From contig NZ_JAFIDA010000001.1 in NCBI RefSeq assembly GCF_017834145.1, positions 2,852,001 through 2,916,000 of the forward strand: DNA of 64,000 nt. Reading direction: 5' to 3'. Source of the DNA: Leucobacter exalbidus (GTDB taxonomy: Bacteria > Actinomycetota > Actinomycetes > Actinomycetales > Microbacteriaceae). Positions 1-9,588 of the stretch are shown piece after piece. The notes beneath the pieces were generated by a model, which saw nothing but the letters and a program-made list of their open reading frames with translations, ran no database searches and was not told the origin of the DNA. The position numbers and the translations under genes are program-made. How positions within the stretch are numbered: position 1 is the stretch's first letter; every line of letters begins with the position of its first letter.

Positions 1-180
1 GTTGGCGCACTTGAGAAGCTCGGCGATTCGGCGAACAAGCCGCTCGTGGTGCGTCTCGACGGCAACAACGTTGAGGAGGGACGCCGCATTCTCAACGAAG
101 CAGCGCACCCGCTCGTCACCCAGGCCGCAACGATGGACGAGGGCGCCGACAAGGCTGCCGAACTCGCCAACGCCCGATAG
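1..180 (+). CDS. sucC: Succinyl-CoA synthetase beta subunit, C-terminal end (partial)
   Basis: The first 60 codons form an open frame ending in TAG. The encoded tail contains the segment [19 protein letters not shown], which matches the C-terminal CoA-ligase domain of the ATP-grasp beta subunit of succinyl-CoA synthetase. The gene enters from the left edge, so its start and ATP-grasp domain are not visible. It lies 31 bases before sucD in the same direction, the usual sucC-sucD operon. The enzyme interconverts succinyl-CoA and succinate with substrate-level phosphorylation in the TCA cycle. Identification rests on the short tail plus the sucD neighbour. Confidence 0.93.
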   Translation, partial: VGALEKLGDSANKPLVVRLDGNNVEEGRRILNEAAHPLVTQAATMDEGADKAAELANAR

Positions 181-211
181 CCCGCGCACGCAGATATAAG
201 GAACTCAGAGA

Positions 212-1114
212 ATGTCTATTTTCCTGAACAAGGATTCCAAGGTCATCGTCCAGGGCATCACCGGCGGCGAGGGCACGAAGCACACCGCCCGCATGCTCGC
301 TGCGGGTACGCAGGTCGTCGGCGGTGTCAACGCTCGCAAGGCTGGCACCACCGTCACCCACGTGAACGCTGAGGGCGCCGAGGTTGAACTGCCCGTCTTC
401 GCGACGGTCGCAGAAGCCATGGCTGAGACCGGCGCAGACGTGTCGGTGGCATTCGTGCCGCCCGCCTTCACCAAGGATGCATCGGTTGAGGCGATCGACG
501 CGGGCATCGGCCTGCTCGTGATCATCACCGAGGGTGTGCCGGTGAAGGACTCGGCTGAACTGTGGGCACACGCTCAGGCCACGGGCAACAAGACCCGCAT
601 CATCGGCCCGAACTGCCCCGGCATCATCACCCCCGGTGAGGCACTCGCAGGCATCACGCCCGCGACGATCACCGGCAAGGGACCGATCGGCCTCGTGTCG
701 AAGTCAGGCACCCTGACCTACCAGATGATGTACGAGCTGCGCGATCTTGGCTTCTCGACCGCCATCGGTATCGGCGGCGACCCCGTGATCGGTACGACGC
801 ACATCGATGCGCTCGCCGCATTCGAGGCTGACCCCGAGACGAAGGCGATCGTCATGATCGGTGAAATCGGTGGCGACGCTGAAGAGCGTGCCGCTGAGTA
901 CATCAAGGCTCACGTCACGAAGCCCGTTGTGGGCTACGTGGCTGGCTTCACCGCCCCCGAGGGCAAGACCATGGGCCACGCAGGCGCCATCGTCTCGGGC
1001 TCGGCTGGTACGGCACAGGCCAAGAAGGAAGCCCTCGAGGCCGCCGGCGTCAAGGTGGGCAAGACGCCCACCGAGGCTGCTGAGCTGCTGCGCGCGGCCT
1101 ACGCTGCCCTGTAA
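212..1114 (+). CDS. sucD: Succinyl-CoA synthetase alpha subunit
   Basis: This 300-residue protein is full length for SucD. Near the N-terminus, [18 protein letters not shown] is the CoA-binding Rossmann segment, and [14 protein letters not shown] is the family hinge. The segment [20 protein letters not shown] contains the active-site histidine that is phosphorylated during catalysis. A purine-rich stretch (AAGGAAC) precedes the ATG. It follows sucC by 31 bases and ends at a strong intrinsic terminator, so sucCD is a closed transcription unit. SucCD works with the 2-oxoglutarate dehydrogenase encoded at 32.7-36.4 kb. Confidence 0.98.
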   Translation: MSIFLNKDSKVIVQGITGGEGTKHTARMLAAGTQVVGGVNARKAGTTVTHVNAEGAEVELPVFATVAEAMAETGADVSVAFVPPAFTKDASVEAIDAGIGLLVIITEGVPVKDSAELWAHAQATGNKTRIIGPNCPGIITPGEALAGITPATITGKGPIGLVSKSGTLTYQMMYELRDLGFSTAIGIGGDPVIGTTHIDALAAFEADPETKAIVMIGEIGGDAEERAAEYIKAHVTKPVVGYVAGFTAPEGKTMGHAGAIVSGSAGTAQAKKEALEAAGVKVGKTPTEAAELLRAAYAAL

Positions 1115-1145
1115 GCAGGCGTCGTAGCGACTTCGCTACACCCCA

Positions 1146-1191
1146 AAGCCGAAGCGTGGTTCACGAAAGTGAATCACGCTTCGGCTTTTTT
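1146..1191 (+). terminator. Intrinsic terminator after sucD
   Basis: A 19-bp stem (arms 1146-1164 and 1169-1187, one G-T pair) closes a GAAA tetraloop and runs straight into six Ts. This is a textbook rho-independent terminator and ends the sucCD unit. Confidence 0.95.
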
Positions 1192-1298
1192 GCTGCCTCC
1201 GTGCACCAGGTGAGATGCCCGGCTGAGCGGGGCATGCGGCACGCCCATCGCAGTAACGCCCGGCCGCCCACGCCGCGCGCACGCAGCGAAATAACCGG

Positions 1299-3257
1299 GT
1301 GCGCAGAGTAAGCTTCAGGGCAATGAGAGCGATAGTGACGGCCGTTGTCGCGGCGATTGAAGCGTGCGCGGCGGCCATAGCCAGCCTCGCAGCGGTAGCC
1401 ATTCCTGCGGTGGTGCTGTGGGTGGTGACCTTTGGGATCGCTGCTGAGCAAGCCGAGGTGGTGTCGGCGGTCGCGGGGGTGTGGCTGCTCGCTCACTTCG
1501 TGCCCATGGAGTTGGTGCTGTCGCAACAAACCATGCTGAGCCTGGGGGTGGGCAGTCAAGCGCTCACCTTTACGCTGTCGCTCGCACCGCTTGCGATCAC
1601 GCTGATCAGCGTGACGTTTGCGGTGCGCGCCGGTCTCCGTCTCGGGCGACGCGGCGGCATCGGCGTGGCCGGGCTGATCGGCGGTGCAGTGGGATTCGCT
1701 GCCGTCGCGTTTGCCGCTGTGCACGTGACCGGGGGGTCTGCGCCGCAAGGGATCACGGCGTCGGTGATCACCGCGACGCTGGTCTATACGGTGTCGGCTA
1801 CCGCCGCATTCGTGCTGGCTGCCGCCACGAGCGGTGCGGGGTGGTGGCGCTACTGCGTGCGCGCGGTGCAGCGGGGCATGGCTCACCTGGGGCTCGCGGG
1901 CGTCGCGGCGTTTCCGGCCCGGGCGGCCACTGTCTACCGGCTGACCGCGGGTGCCTGCGCGGCGGTCGTGGGCACCGCGGCGATCGCGGTGACCGTTGCG
2001 CTCGCCACTGGGTTCGCCGATGTGATCGCGCTGGCCCAGGCGCTGCAGCTCGATGTGCTGGGGTCGGTGCTGCTGTTTCTGACGCAGCTCGCGCTGCTGC
2101 CGATCGCGATCGTGTGGTCGCTGTCGTGGCTGAGCGGGGCCGGCTTCGAGCTCAGCGGCATGATCTCGCCGTTCACCGAAACCGTGGGCACCCTGCCGCT
2201 GCTACCCATGTTTGGGGCGCTGCCGGGCAGCGCCGGATCACTCGGCGCCATTGCACCGTTGCTGTTGGTGCTGGCCAATGTGGCCGTGGGGGCGCTGCTG
2301 GCCCGCCGCGCCGAACTGCGCCGCGCCACGTGGCCCGTCGCCCTGGCGCTGCCGGTCATCGCCGCGGTGTGCACGGGTCTGGTCGTGGCGGGGCTGAGCG
2401 CGCTCGCCACCGGATCCCTCGGGCCCGGCCGCCTCGCGCACACGGGCCCCGATGCGTGGCTCGTGGGCGGGCTAGTCGCCGCCGAGGCCGCGGTCGGATT
2501 GCTGATTGGGGTGTCGGTGGCCCGCGCTGATTACTCACGCGTGAAAGACGCGGTGGCGCTGCCCGAACCGATCGCACGCTGGAATGCTGAGCGCACGGCG
2601 GCCGCCGAAGCCGCTGCCCGGGCGGTACGCCCCGAAGACGCCGAGACCGTTGACCTGTCGCGCGTGCGCGCGGCACCAGACGCTACGAATGATCTGGGTG
2701 ACGACCTCGATGCAGACGCAGGCTTCGGCGAAGACCCGCAGCGCCCGGTCGAACCCGTGACGGCGCCGGTGGTGGATCTCTTCGCGCGCGCACGCACCGA
2801 GCGCGCGGTGAACACCTGGGGACGCCCTGACGACGAGGTAGACACCCCGCAGTGGGGCGACGCGGGCGAGACCTGGGGCGCCGACCCCGAGCTCGGTGAC
2901 TACGACGCGTTTGATGACGCGCGGGGGATTGATCCGGATCAAGAACCCGAGGAGCCCGAAGCGCCTGAGCCGCTCGAGGAACCTGAGCCGCGGCCCGCGC
3001 CCGAGATCTTTGATATCGAGGCGGCTGAGGCAGCGGAGGCCGCTGCAGCAGCGGCCCAGCGCGAGTCAGCTGCGTCAGTAGACGGGCTGTCGGCCGAAGA
3101 ATCCGAGGCACTGTTGCGGGCGTTTGCGTGGGATGCGGGCGATGCTGAGCCGCTCACCCGCGATGATCACGCGGGCCGGTCGCAGGGCGATACCGGGCCG
3201 ATCACGCAGCCGCGTGGCCGGTTTAAACTGCCCGGTTGGCGTCGGCCCAAGGAGTAG
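1299..3257 (+). CDS. DUF6350-type polytopic membrane protein
   Basis: A 652-residue protein whose first ~420 residues form many hydrophobic membrane segments rich in Ala, Val and Leu. The last ~230 residues are acidic and low-complexity, with Glu/Pro runs and a poly-Ala stretch, and are probably a disordered cytoplasmic tail. The length, organisation and position between sucD and purN/purH fit the actinobacterial DUF6350 family, for which I know no firm function. The start is uncertain: GTG at 1299 or ATG at 1323, and neither has a clear Shine-Dalgarno sequence. The stop lies about 20 bases before the TPP riboswitch. The family call comes from memory of synteny and topology rather than a diagnostic motif. 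Confidence 0.8.
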   Translation: MRRVSFRAMRAIVTAVVAAIEACAAAIASLAAVAIPAVVLWVVTFGIAAEQAEVVSAVAGVWLLAHFVPMELVLSQQTMLSLGVGSQALTFTLSLAPLAITLISVTFAVRAGLRLGRRGGIGVAGLIGGAVGFAAVAFAAVHVTGGSAPQGITASVITATLVYTVSATAAFVLAAATSGAGWWRYCVRAVQRGMAHLGLAGVAAFPARAATVYRLTAGACAAVVGTAAIAVTVALATGFADVIALAQALQLDVLGSVLLFLTQLALLPIAIVWSLSWLSGAGFELSGMISPFTETVGTLPLLPMFGALPGSAGSLGAIAPLLLVLANVAVGALLARRAELRRATWPVALALPVIAAVCTGLVVAGLSALATGSLGPGRLAHTGPDAWLVGGLVAAEAAVGLLIGVSVARADYSRVKDAVALPEPIARWNAERTAAAEAAARAVRPEDAETVDLSRVRAAPDATNDLGDDLDADAGFGEDPQRPVEPVTAPVVDLFARARTERAVNTWGRPDDEVDTPQWGDAGETWGADPELGDYDAFDDARGIDPDQEPEEPEAPEPLEEPEPRPAPEIFDIEAAEAAEAAAAAAQRESAASVDGLSAEESEALLRAFAWDAGDAEPLTRDDHAGRSQGDTGPITQPRGRFKLPGWRRPKE

Positions 3258-3277
3258 GGCTAGGCTGGGGTCACAAT

Positions 3278-3366
3278 CCACGGGAGTCCTGATGCGCGGG
3301 GCTGAGAGGGAGCACGCTTGCTCCGACCGTTTAACCTGATCTGGTTCATGCCAGCGGAGGAAGGAC
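3278..3366 (+). promoter_or_regulatory. TPP riboswitch (THI element)
   Basis: The leader of the next gene has the conserved thi-box blocks in order: CACGGGAG at about 3279, GGGGCTGAGAGGGAGC at about 3298, ACCTGATCTGG at about 3334, then TTCATGCCAGCGGAGG. These are the HMP-sensing and pyrophosphate-sensing cores of the TPP aptamer. The Shine-Dalgarno sequence GGAGGAAGG (3357-3365) overlaps the 3' end of the aptamer, 7-8 bases before the ATG. Direct occlusion of ribosome binding when TPP is bound is therefore the likely mechanism. No separate terminator hairpin is seen before the ATG. Confidence 0.96.
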
Positions 3367-3372
3367 GACTTC

Positions 3373-4626
3373 ATGCAGCATGCAGTTTTGACCACGCGCC
3401 AGGAGCGCTCAGGCGGAGCCGTGCGAGGCACGCAGGGAGTGCGAGCTGCGCGAGGCTCACAGCAAGCGCGAGCCGTGCGCTTCACAGGTCTTGGTGCCGC
3501 GGCGATCGCGCTCACGATGCTGGCGGGGTGCGCCACGGGCGCAGCCGACAGCGGTGCCGATAGCGGTGCCGCAGGCCAGGCGGGCGCTTCGGGCAGCAAC
3601 ACCGTCACGCTGGCGGTGCACAGCAGCTTTCCCAACGACGCGTTCGCGAAAGCAGCGAGTGCGGCGACCGGGTACGACGTTGAGGTCGTGGCGGCTGGCG
3701 ACGGCGGGGAGCTCACGAACAAGCTGGTGCTCACCCAGGGGGCGCCCATCGCCGACGCCTTCTTTGGCGTCGACACCATGTTCGCCTCGCGGCTCGTGGA
3801 GCGCGACGTAGTGGAGCCCTACGCACCGAAGCAGCTGCCCGCAGGCGCCGCGGAGTTCGCGATTGCCGCTGAATCGGCCGCCGGTGCTGGTACCGGTGCA
3901 GGTGCTGATGCCAGCACCGCCGAAGGTGTTCAGCTCATCGCCGAGACGGGCATGGTGCCCGTCGACTTTGGTGCCACCTGCGTGAACATCGACACGGGCT
4001 GGTTCGCCGAGCACGATATTGCCGCGCCCGAAACCTACGAAGACCTCGTGAAGCCTCAATACCGCGACCAGACGGTGCTGCTCGATCCGACCGCTTCATC
4101 GACCGGCGCCGCCTTCCTTGTGGGCACCGTGGCCGCATTCGGCGAAGACGGCTACGTCGACTACTGGCAGGCCCTGCTCGACAACGGCGCCCGCATCGAA
4201 CAGGGCTGGAGCGACGCCTACTACGGCCAGTTCACCCAGGGCGGCGAGGGCGGCACCAAACCCATCGTGGTCTCATACGCCTCGTCTCCCGCGTTCACCG
4301 TCAACGAGGCGGGCGACGCAGCGAGCACGCAGGCGCTGCTGGGCACCTGCACGAGGCAGGCCGAATACGCGGGCGTACTCGCGAATGCCGCGAACCCCGA
4401 GGGGGCACGCGCGGTCGTCGACTACCTCGTATCGAACGAGTTTCAACGCACTATCCCCGACACGATGTACATGAACCCGGTCGATGGTGCGGTCGAGCTG
4501 CCCGCAGCCTGGGCACAGTTCGCCCCCGAGCCCACCGCGCAGCAGGCCCACGACCTGAGCGCCGCTGAGATTGAACGCGGCCGCGAAGGCTGGTTGCGCA
4601 CCCTCGGCGACGAGATCGGGCTGTAA
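3373..4626 (+). CDS. thiB: Thiamine ABC transporter substrate-binding lipoprotein
   Basis: A 417-residue secreted lipoprotein. A long basic N-region is followed by a hydrophobic stretch and the lipobox LAGC (about residues 50-53), so it should be anchored to the outer face of the membrane. The mature part carries ThiB-like signatures: a GDGGELTNKLVL segment, APIADAFFGVDTMFASRL, and a late DYLVSNEFQRTIPDTMYMNPV segment. It sits directly behind the TPP riboswitch and in front of the ThiP-like permease, which supports thiamine or a thiamine phosphate as ligand. The start at 3373 is fixed by the GGAGGAAGG ribosome site. It is longer than Gram-negative ThiB because of the extended N-terminus. Confidence 0.92.
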   Translation: MQHAVLTTRQERSGGAVRGTQGVRAARGSQQARAVRFTGLGAAAIALTMLAGCATGAADSGADSGAAGQAGASGSNTVTLAVHSSFPNDAFAKAASAATGYDVEVVAAGDGGELTNKLVLTQGAPIADAFFGVDTMFASRLVERDVVEPYAPKQLPAGAAEFAIAAESAAGAGTGAGADASTAEGVQLIAETGMVPVDFGATCVNIDTGWFAEHDIAAPETYEDLVKPQYRDQTVLLDPTASSTGAAFLVGTVAAFGEDGYVDYWQALLDNGARIEQGWSDAYYGQFTQGGEGGTKPIVVSYASSPAFTVNEAGDAASTQALLGTCTRQAEYAGVLANAANPEGARAVVDYLVSNEFQRTIPDTMYMNPVDGAVELPAAWAQFAPEPTAQQAHDLSAAEIERGREGWLRTLGDEIGL

Positions 4627-4629
4627 CCA

Positions 4630-6312
4630 CTGATCACGGGTGCGCGGCGGCGGGGGTCCTCCCCAATACTCTGGTGGACCCTCGCTGCGGCGACCCCGCT
4701 CGCGTTTCTGGCCCTGTTCTTTCTGTGGCCGGTGCTCTCGCTCGTCGCGACCGGGTTTCTGGCTGACGGCCGCATCGACCTCGGAGGATTCGGTGAGGTG
4801 TTTGGCAGCGCCCGCACCTGGCGGGTCATCGGCCAAACCCTCACGCAGGCGGTGTTGGCGACGATCACGTCGCTCGTGCTGGGATTGCCGGCCGCCTATG
4901 TGCTGTACCGGCTGAAGTTTCGCGGCCGCGGCATTGCCCGGGCCCTCATGACGGTGCCGTTCGTGCTGCCCACCGTGGTCGTCGGCGTCGCGTTTACGGC
5001 GCTGATCGGCCCGGGTGGCCCCCTCGCGTGGACGGGCCTTGACCGGTCACTCACGGTCATCGTGGCCGCCATGACCTTCTTCAACGTTCCCGTGGTGGCC
5101 CGCACCGTCGGCACGTTCTGGGCCCGGCTCGACGACAGCACCGAGGCCGCCGCCCGCGTGCTCGGCGCGGGGAAGGCGCGCGCCTGGGTGTCGACCACGC
5201 TGCCGGCGCTCGCCCCCGCGCTTGCCTCGGCCGCCTCGCTCGTGTTTTTGTTTAGCGCGACCTCATTCGCGATCGTGCTCGTGCTGGGCGGGCGCGATTT
5301 CTCGAACATTGAAACCGAGATCTACCGGCTCACCGTGCAGTTTCTCGACCTGCGCGGGGCCGCTGTGCTCTCGCTCGCCCAGTTCGCGATCGTGGGGGCG
5401 GCCCTCGCGGTGTCGGCCTGGCTGCGGCGCTCGGGGGAGCGGGCCGTGAACATTGTGCGCGAAGACGCGCAGGGCAAGCGCCCCACCCCGGGCGACATCC
5501 CCGCCCTCGTGATCTTCGCGGCCACCCTGCTCTTGCTGCACGCCCTCCCCATCGTGACCCTCGTGGTGCGGTCGCTGCAGACTGCCTCGGGGGAGGGCAG
5601 CCTCACCAACTACATCGCGCTCGTCAATCCACCCGCAGACTCACCCCTGCAGGGCACCGTGCTCGACGCCGCATGGCTGTCGATCCGCATCGCGCTCGCC
5701 GCAGCGCTGATCGCCATGGTGCTGGGCACCCTCGTCTCGCTTGTGCTGTCGCGCCGGCCCACCTCACCCGCGCTGAAGCGCGGCATCTCACTGTTTGACG
5801 GGCTCGTGATGCTGCCCCTCGGGGTGTCTGCTGTGACCCTCGGGTTTGGGCTGCTCATTACGATGCATCGCCCGCTGGGCATCGGCTTCGATCTGCGCAC
5901 CTCGGTCGTGCTGATTCCGATCGCGCAGGCGCTGGTGGCCCTGCCGCTCGTGGTACGCACCATGCTGCCGGTGCTGCGCGGCATCGACCCCGAGCTGCGG
6001 TACGCCGCGGCCACCCTCGGCGCGGGCCCCGGCGCCGTGCTGCGCGCCATCGACCTCCCACTCATCGGCCGCAGCGCCGGCCTCGCCCTCGGGTTTGCGT
6101 TCGCCGCCTCGCTCGGTGAATTCGGCGCCACCTCCTTCCTCGTGCGCCCCGGCGCCCAAACCCTGCCCGTCGCCATCGCCGAACTCATCGGACACCAAGC
6201 CCCCGGCAGCTACGGCGCCGGCCTCGCCGCCGCCGTCGTGCTCGCCGCCATCACGGCCGCAGCAATGCTGCTCGCCGAACGGTTTCGCGCCGACCAGACC
6301 GGAGCCTTCTAA
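4630..6312 (+). CDS. thiP: Thiamine ABC transporter permease (two fused permease domains)
   Basis: A two-domain ABC permease with a pair of EAA-type loops, AARVLGAGKARAWVSTTLPA and AAATLGAGPGAVLRAIDLPL, each contacting the ATPase. This duplicated layout is typical of ThiP/SfuB. The start is odd. Coding potential, including the first membrane helix (LAFLALFFLWPVLSLV), begins right after the thiB stop in the same frame. Yet no ATG, GTG or TTG occurs in frame before GTG 4732, which would cut that helix. I chose CTG at 4630 as the most upstream plausible start. Readthrough of the thiB TAA or a sequence error are alternatives. No thiQ-type ATPase gene follows. Confidence 0.88.
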   Translation: MITGARRRGSSPILWWTLAAATPLAFLALFFLWPVLSLVATGFLADGRIDLGGFGEVFGSARTWRVIGQTLTQAVLATITSLVLGLPAAYVLYRLKFRGRGIARALMTVPFVLPTVVVGVAFTALIGPGGPLAWTGLDRSLTVIVAAMTFFNVPVVARTVGTFWARLDDSTEAAARVLGAGKARAWVSTTLPALAPALASAASLVFLFSATSFAIVLVLGGRDFSNIETEIYRLTVQFLDLRGAAVLSLAQFAIVGAALAVSAWLRRSGERAVNIVREDAQGKRPTPGDIPALVIFAATLLLLHALPIVTLVVRSLQTASGEGSLTNYIALVNPPADSPLQGTVLDAAWLSIRIALAAALIAMVLGTLVSLVLSRRPTSPALKRGISLFDGLVMLPLGVSAVTLGFGLLITMHRPLGIGFDLRTSVVLIPIAQALVALPLVVRTMLPVLRGIDPELRYAAATLGAGPGAVLRAIDLPLIGRSAGLALGFAFAASLGEFGATSFLVRPGAQTLPVAIAELIGHQAPGSYGAGLAAAVVLAAITAAAMLLAERFRADQTGAF

Positions 6313-6857
6313 TGACCGACCCCAGCGCGCGGTCCCTCCCCGCCCCCGGCAGCTTCGATGTGCTCATCATCGATGGCAGATCCGGATCAGGAAAAACCGT
6401 GCTCGCAGAGCGCGCCATCGCCCGGGCCCAGCTCGCCGAACAAGACCCGCAGCTGCTGCACGTCGAAGATCTGTACCCGGGATGGGACGGCCTCGACGCC
6501 GGATCGCGGGCGCTCGCGGGCGTGCTCGCGAGGCGCGGTTACCGGCGCTACGACTGGATCGCGGGCGAATTTGGCGAGCAGATCGCGATCGGCCCCGAGC
6601 TGCCGCTCATCATCGAGGGCTGCGGCGCCCTCACCGCAGAAACGCTCGCCGCCGCGCGCACATTTGCCGGGCCCGCCACGCGCGTCACCACGCTGTGGCT
6701 CGAATGCCCGGCTGCCGAGCGTCGCGCCCGCGCCCTCGCGCGCGACGGCGACACCTACGCCCCACACTGGCGACGGTGGGCCGCGCAGGAAGAAACACTC
6801 TACGCCCGCACCCGCCCGTGGCTGCTCGCCGACCGCATCATCGCCAGCGGCAGGTAG
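6312..6857 (+). CDS. Small P-loop NTPase, nucleoside/uridine kinase-like
   Basis: A 181-residue protein with a Walker A motif GRSGSGKT at about residues 23-30, an LHVEDLYPGWDGL segment that resembles the substrate region of uridine-kinase-like proteins, and an Arg-rich lid region (PAAERRARALARDG). It lacks the ABC signature LSGGQ, so it is not the missing transporter ATPase. Its ATG overlaps the thiP TAA by one base (TAATG), indicating translational coupling, and purN starts 9 bases after it. The substrate is unknown. A role tied to thiamine or purine supply is only suggested by position. Confidence 0.75.
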   Translation: MTDPSARSLPAPGSFDVLIIDGRSGSGKTVLAERAIARAQLAEQDPQLLHVEDLYPGWDGLDAGSRALAGVLARRGYRRYDWIAGEFGEQIAIGPELPLIIEGCGALTAETLAAARTFAGPATRVTTLWLECPAAERRARALARDGDTYAPHWRRWAAQEETLYARTRPWLLADRIIASGR

Positions 6858-6866
6858 ACTAGAGCG

Positions 6867-7478
6867 GTGCTGAAACTTGCGGTTCTCATCTCTGGCGGCG
6901 GTAGTAATCTGAAGGCGCTCATCGAAGCGACCGAGCAGCCCGGTTTTCCGGCGCGCATCGTGTGCGTGGGCGCCGACACCGAGGCCCCCGGCCTCGCCCA
7001 CGCCACCGCGGCGGGCATCCCCACCTTCGTGGTGCGCCCCCGCGATTACGGCAGTCGTGACGAGTGGGGTCAGGTCTTTGCCGCCGCCATTCAAGAACAC
7101 GGCGTCGGCACCGGCCCCGAGCCCGGCCTCGTTGTGAGCGCGGGCCTGATGCGCATTCTGCCCGGCGGCTTCGTGCGCGAATTCTCACCCCACCTCATCA
7201 ACACCCACCCGGCCCTGCTGCCGCTCTACCCGGGAGCCCACGCGGTGCGCGACGCGCTGGCCGCGGGCGCCACCGAAACCGGGGTCACCGTGCACATCAT
7301 TGATGAGGGCGTCGACACGGGCCCCGTGCTGCGCCAGGCGCGCGTTGACATCGCCCCGGGGGAGCCCGAAGACGAGCTGCACGAGCGCATTAAGCAGCTC
7401 GAGCGCCCGCTGCTAGTGGAGACCGTGCGCGAGATCGCGACCGGCGCGCTGCAGCTCGAAGGCACCGCGGCCGCCTAA
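6867..7478 (+). CDS. purN: Phosphoribosylglycinamide formyltransferase
   Basis: A 203-residue GAR transformylase, normal length for PurN. It transfers a formyl group from 10-formyl-tetrahydrofolate to GAR in purine synthesis. The N-terminal [15 protein letters not shown] segment is the phosphate-binding loop. The signature [21 protein letters not shown] and the following [19 protein letters not shown] contain the catalytic Asn-His-Asp region. Translation starts at GTG 6867. It belongs with purH 79 bases downstream, the usual actinobacterial pairing. Confidence 0.97.
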   Translation: MLKLAVLISGGGSNLKALIEATEQPGFPARIVCVGADTEAPGLAHATAAGIPTFVVRPRDYGSRDEWGQVFAAAIQEHGVGTGPEPGLVVSAGLMRILPGGFVREFSPHLINTHPALLPLYPGAHAVRDALAAGATETGVTVHIIDEGVDTGPVLRQARVDIAPGEPEDELHERIKQLERPLLVETVREIATGALQLEGTAAA

Positions 7479-7557
7479 CCCGCTTGACCGTAGCACCCAG
7501 TTTTCCTTTCGTTTTGCTTCAGATTTGTTCGCAGTACCCGAGAAACCAAGGAGCCAC

Positions 7558-9240
7558 ATGGCAGTCCAGAGCCACGACCCCAGCCTCTACGAACACCGTG
7601 ACCAGGTTGCAGTACGCCGTGCACTGATCTCAGTCAGCGACAAGACCGGCCTCACCGAGCTCGCCACCGCACTCGTCGAGGCGGGTGTTGAGATCGTGTC
7701 GACCGGTTCGACCGCCGCCACGATTCGTGCCGCGGGCCAGCCCGTGACCGATGTGGCCGAGGTCACCGGCTTCGCCGAGGTACTCGACGGTCGCGTGAAG
7801 ACGCTGCACCCCGCCGTGCACTCGGGCCTGCTTGCAGACCTGCGCCTCCCCGCGCACCGCGCAGAGCTCGAGACGCTCGGCATCAAGCCGTTCGAGCTCG
7901 TCGTCGTGAACCTGTACCCGTTCGAAGAGACCGTCGCACAGGGCAAGCCCGCCGCTGACGTCGTCGAGAACATCGACATCGGGGGCCCCTCGATGGTGCG
8001 CGCCACCGCGAAGAACCACGCGAACGCCGCCATCGTTGTCTCGCCCGAGCGCTACGACGACGTCATCGCAGCGGTGCAGGCTGGCGGCACTACGCTGCAG
8101 CAGCGTCGCTCGCTCGCCACCGAGGCCTTCGTGCACACCGCGCAGTACGACGCGGCCGTCGCCAACTGGTTCTTGGATCAGGATGACCAGGGCTGGAGCG
8201 ACGCTCCCGCCGCAGAGGCCGAAGAAGCTGAAGAGCTGTCATTCGACGTACTCTTCGAGGCACCCGCTCCCGGCGCCCCCATCAGTGCACAGACCGTCGG
8301 CTACGAGGTCTTCGGCATGCGCGACGCGGTGCTGCGCTACGGCGAGAACAGCCACCAGCGCGCGGCACTGTTCACCGAGCACGAGGGCACGGGCATTGCC
8401 CAGGCCAAGCAGCTGCACGGCAAGGAAATGTCGTACAACAACTACGTTGACGCCGATGCTGCGCTGCGCGCTGCCTACGATCACGAGCGCGCTGCGGTCG
8501 CGATCATCAAGCACGCGAACCCCTGCGGCATCGCAGTGGCTCCCGAGGGTGCTGCCGATGAGATCGCTGCGGCTCACGAGCTGGCTCACGCCTGCGACCC
8601 CGTATCGGCATTCGGTGGCGTGATCGCCGCGAACCGCGTCGTCACCGCCAAGATGGCCGAGACCGTTGCCGGTATCTTCACCGAGGTGATCGTGGCCCCC
8701 GGCTTCGAGCCCGAAGCTCTCGCGATTCTGACGCAGAAGAAGAACGTGCGTCTGCTGGCCCTGCCGGTTGATTACACGCCGAACCCCATCGAGCTGCGCC
8801 AGATCTCGGGCGGCTTCCTCGTACAGGATTCGGATCGCTCGTTCGCGGCCGCCGCTGACTGGACCCTCGCCACCGGCGAGGCTGCCGACGCAGCGACGCT
8901 CGCTGAGCTCGAGTTCGCTTGGCGCGCCTGCCGCGCAGTGAAGTCGAACGGCATTCTGCTCGCCGCCGACGGTGCTTCGGTGGGCGTGGGCATGGGCCAG
9001 GTCAACCGCGTCGACTCCTGCCGCCTTGCGGTGGATCGTGCGGGCGACCGCGCGAAGGGCGCCGTGGCTGCCTCAGACGCGTTCTTCCCCTTCGCTGACG
9101 GCCTGCAGGTGCTGCTCGACGCGGGTGTGCGCGCGGTTGTGCAGCCCGGTGGTTCGGTGCGCGACGCCGAGGTCATCGAAGCGGCTCAGGCCGCAGGCAT
9201 CACCATGTACTTCACGGGTGAGCGTCACTTCTTCCACTAA
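7558..9240 (+). CDS. purH: Bifunctional AICAR formyltransferase / IMP cyclohydrolase
   Basis: A 560-residue protein performing the last two steps of IMP synthesis. The N-terminal third is the MGS-like cyclohydrolase domain ([46 protein letters not shown]). The rest is the transformylase domain, containing [30 protein letters not shown] and the terminal [15 protein letters not shown] place the start at ATG 7558 because AAGGAG lies just upstream. The frame remains open further 5' but without a ribosome site. A strong terminator follows at 9252. Confidence 0.98.
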   Translation: MAVQSHDPSLYEHRDQVAVRRALISVSDKTGLTELATALVEAGVEIVSTGSTAATIRAAGQPVTDVAEVTGFAEVLDGRVKTLHPAVHSGLLADLRLPAHRAELETLGIKPFELVVVNLYPFEETVAQGKPAADVVENIDIGGPSMVRATAKNHANAAIVVSPERYDDVIAAVQAGGTTLQQRRSLATEAFVHTAQYDAAVANWFLDQDDQGWSDAPAAEAEEAEELSFDVLFEAPAPGAPISAQTVGYEVFGMRDAVLRYGENSHQRAALFTEHEGTGIAQAKQLHGKEMSYNNYVDADAALRAAYDHERAAVAIIKHANPCGIAVAPEGAADEIAAAHELAHACDPVSAFGGVIAANRVVTAKMAETVAGIFTEVIVAPGFEPEALAILTQKKNVRLLALPVDYTPNPIELRQISGGFLVQDSDRSFAAAADWTLATGEAADAATLAELEFAWRACRAVKSNGILLAADGASVGVGMGQVNRVDSCRLAVDRAGDRAKGAVAASDAFFPFADGLQVLLDAGVRAVVQPGGSVRDAEVIEAAQAAGITMYFTGERHFFH

Positions 9241-9251
9241 GCAGTAGCGAC

Positions 9252-9292
9252 AGCGGCCGGCAGCGATCAGTGATCGTTGCCGGCCGCTTTTG
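9252..9292 (+). terminator. Intrinsic terminator after purH
   Basis: An 18-bp stem with one mismatch (arms 9252-9269 and 9271-9288), GC-rich and followed by TTTTG. It lies 11 bases after the purH stop and closes the purine unit. Confidence 0.88.
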
Positions 9293-9372
9293 CGTGCGGT
9301 GGGTTGGTGGTTACCTCGCTCTACACCAAGGCAATTTAATAGTGCAACGAGCAAAGCGCTACGGTGAGAGCT

Positions 9373-9588
9373 ATGGATCCTCTATCAATGATGGTTTTCT
9401 TGTTCATTCCGTTCGTGGTGTGGCTGGTGTGGTGGATCGTCGTCGTGGGGCAGATTCGCGATATTCGTACGAACAACGCCACAGCAAAGACCCTCTGGGT
9501 GCTGATCGTTACCCTGTTCCCCTTCCTCGGCTTGATTCTTTGGCACTGGGTGGGAAAGTCGATCGTGTCTGACGGCTTCATCAAGTAA
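9373..9588 (+). CDS. Small two-helix membrane protein (PLD-nuclease N-terminal-like)
   Basis: A ~71-residue protein starting MDPLSMMVFLFIPFVVWLVW, with a second hydrophobic stretch TLWVLIVTLFPFLGLILWHW separated by a short polar loop. The pattern resembles the PLDc_N family of small membrane proteins, whose role is generally unknown. ATG 9373 or GTG 9364 could be the start, and no clear ribosome site favours either. Its 3' end overlaps the convergent VanZ-like gene by 8 bases. Real-gene status is supported by the two well-formed helices and codon choice. Confidence 0.7.
   Translation: MDPLSMMVFLFIPFVVWLVWWIVVVGQIRDIRTNNATAKTLWVLIVTLFPFLGLILWHWVGKSIVSDGFIK

Noticed and set aside
6312-6857. 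The P-loop gene after thiP as the missing thiamine ABC ATPase
   Set aside because: It has a Walker A motif but lacks the LSGGQ signature, Q-loop and H-loop, and is too short for an ABC ATPase.
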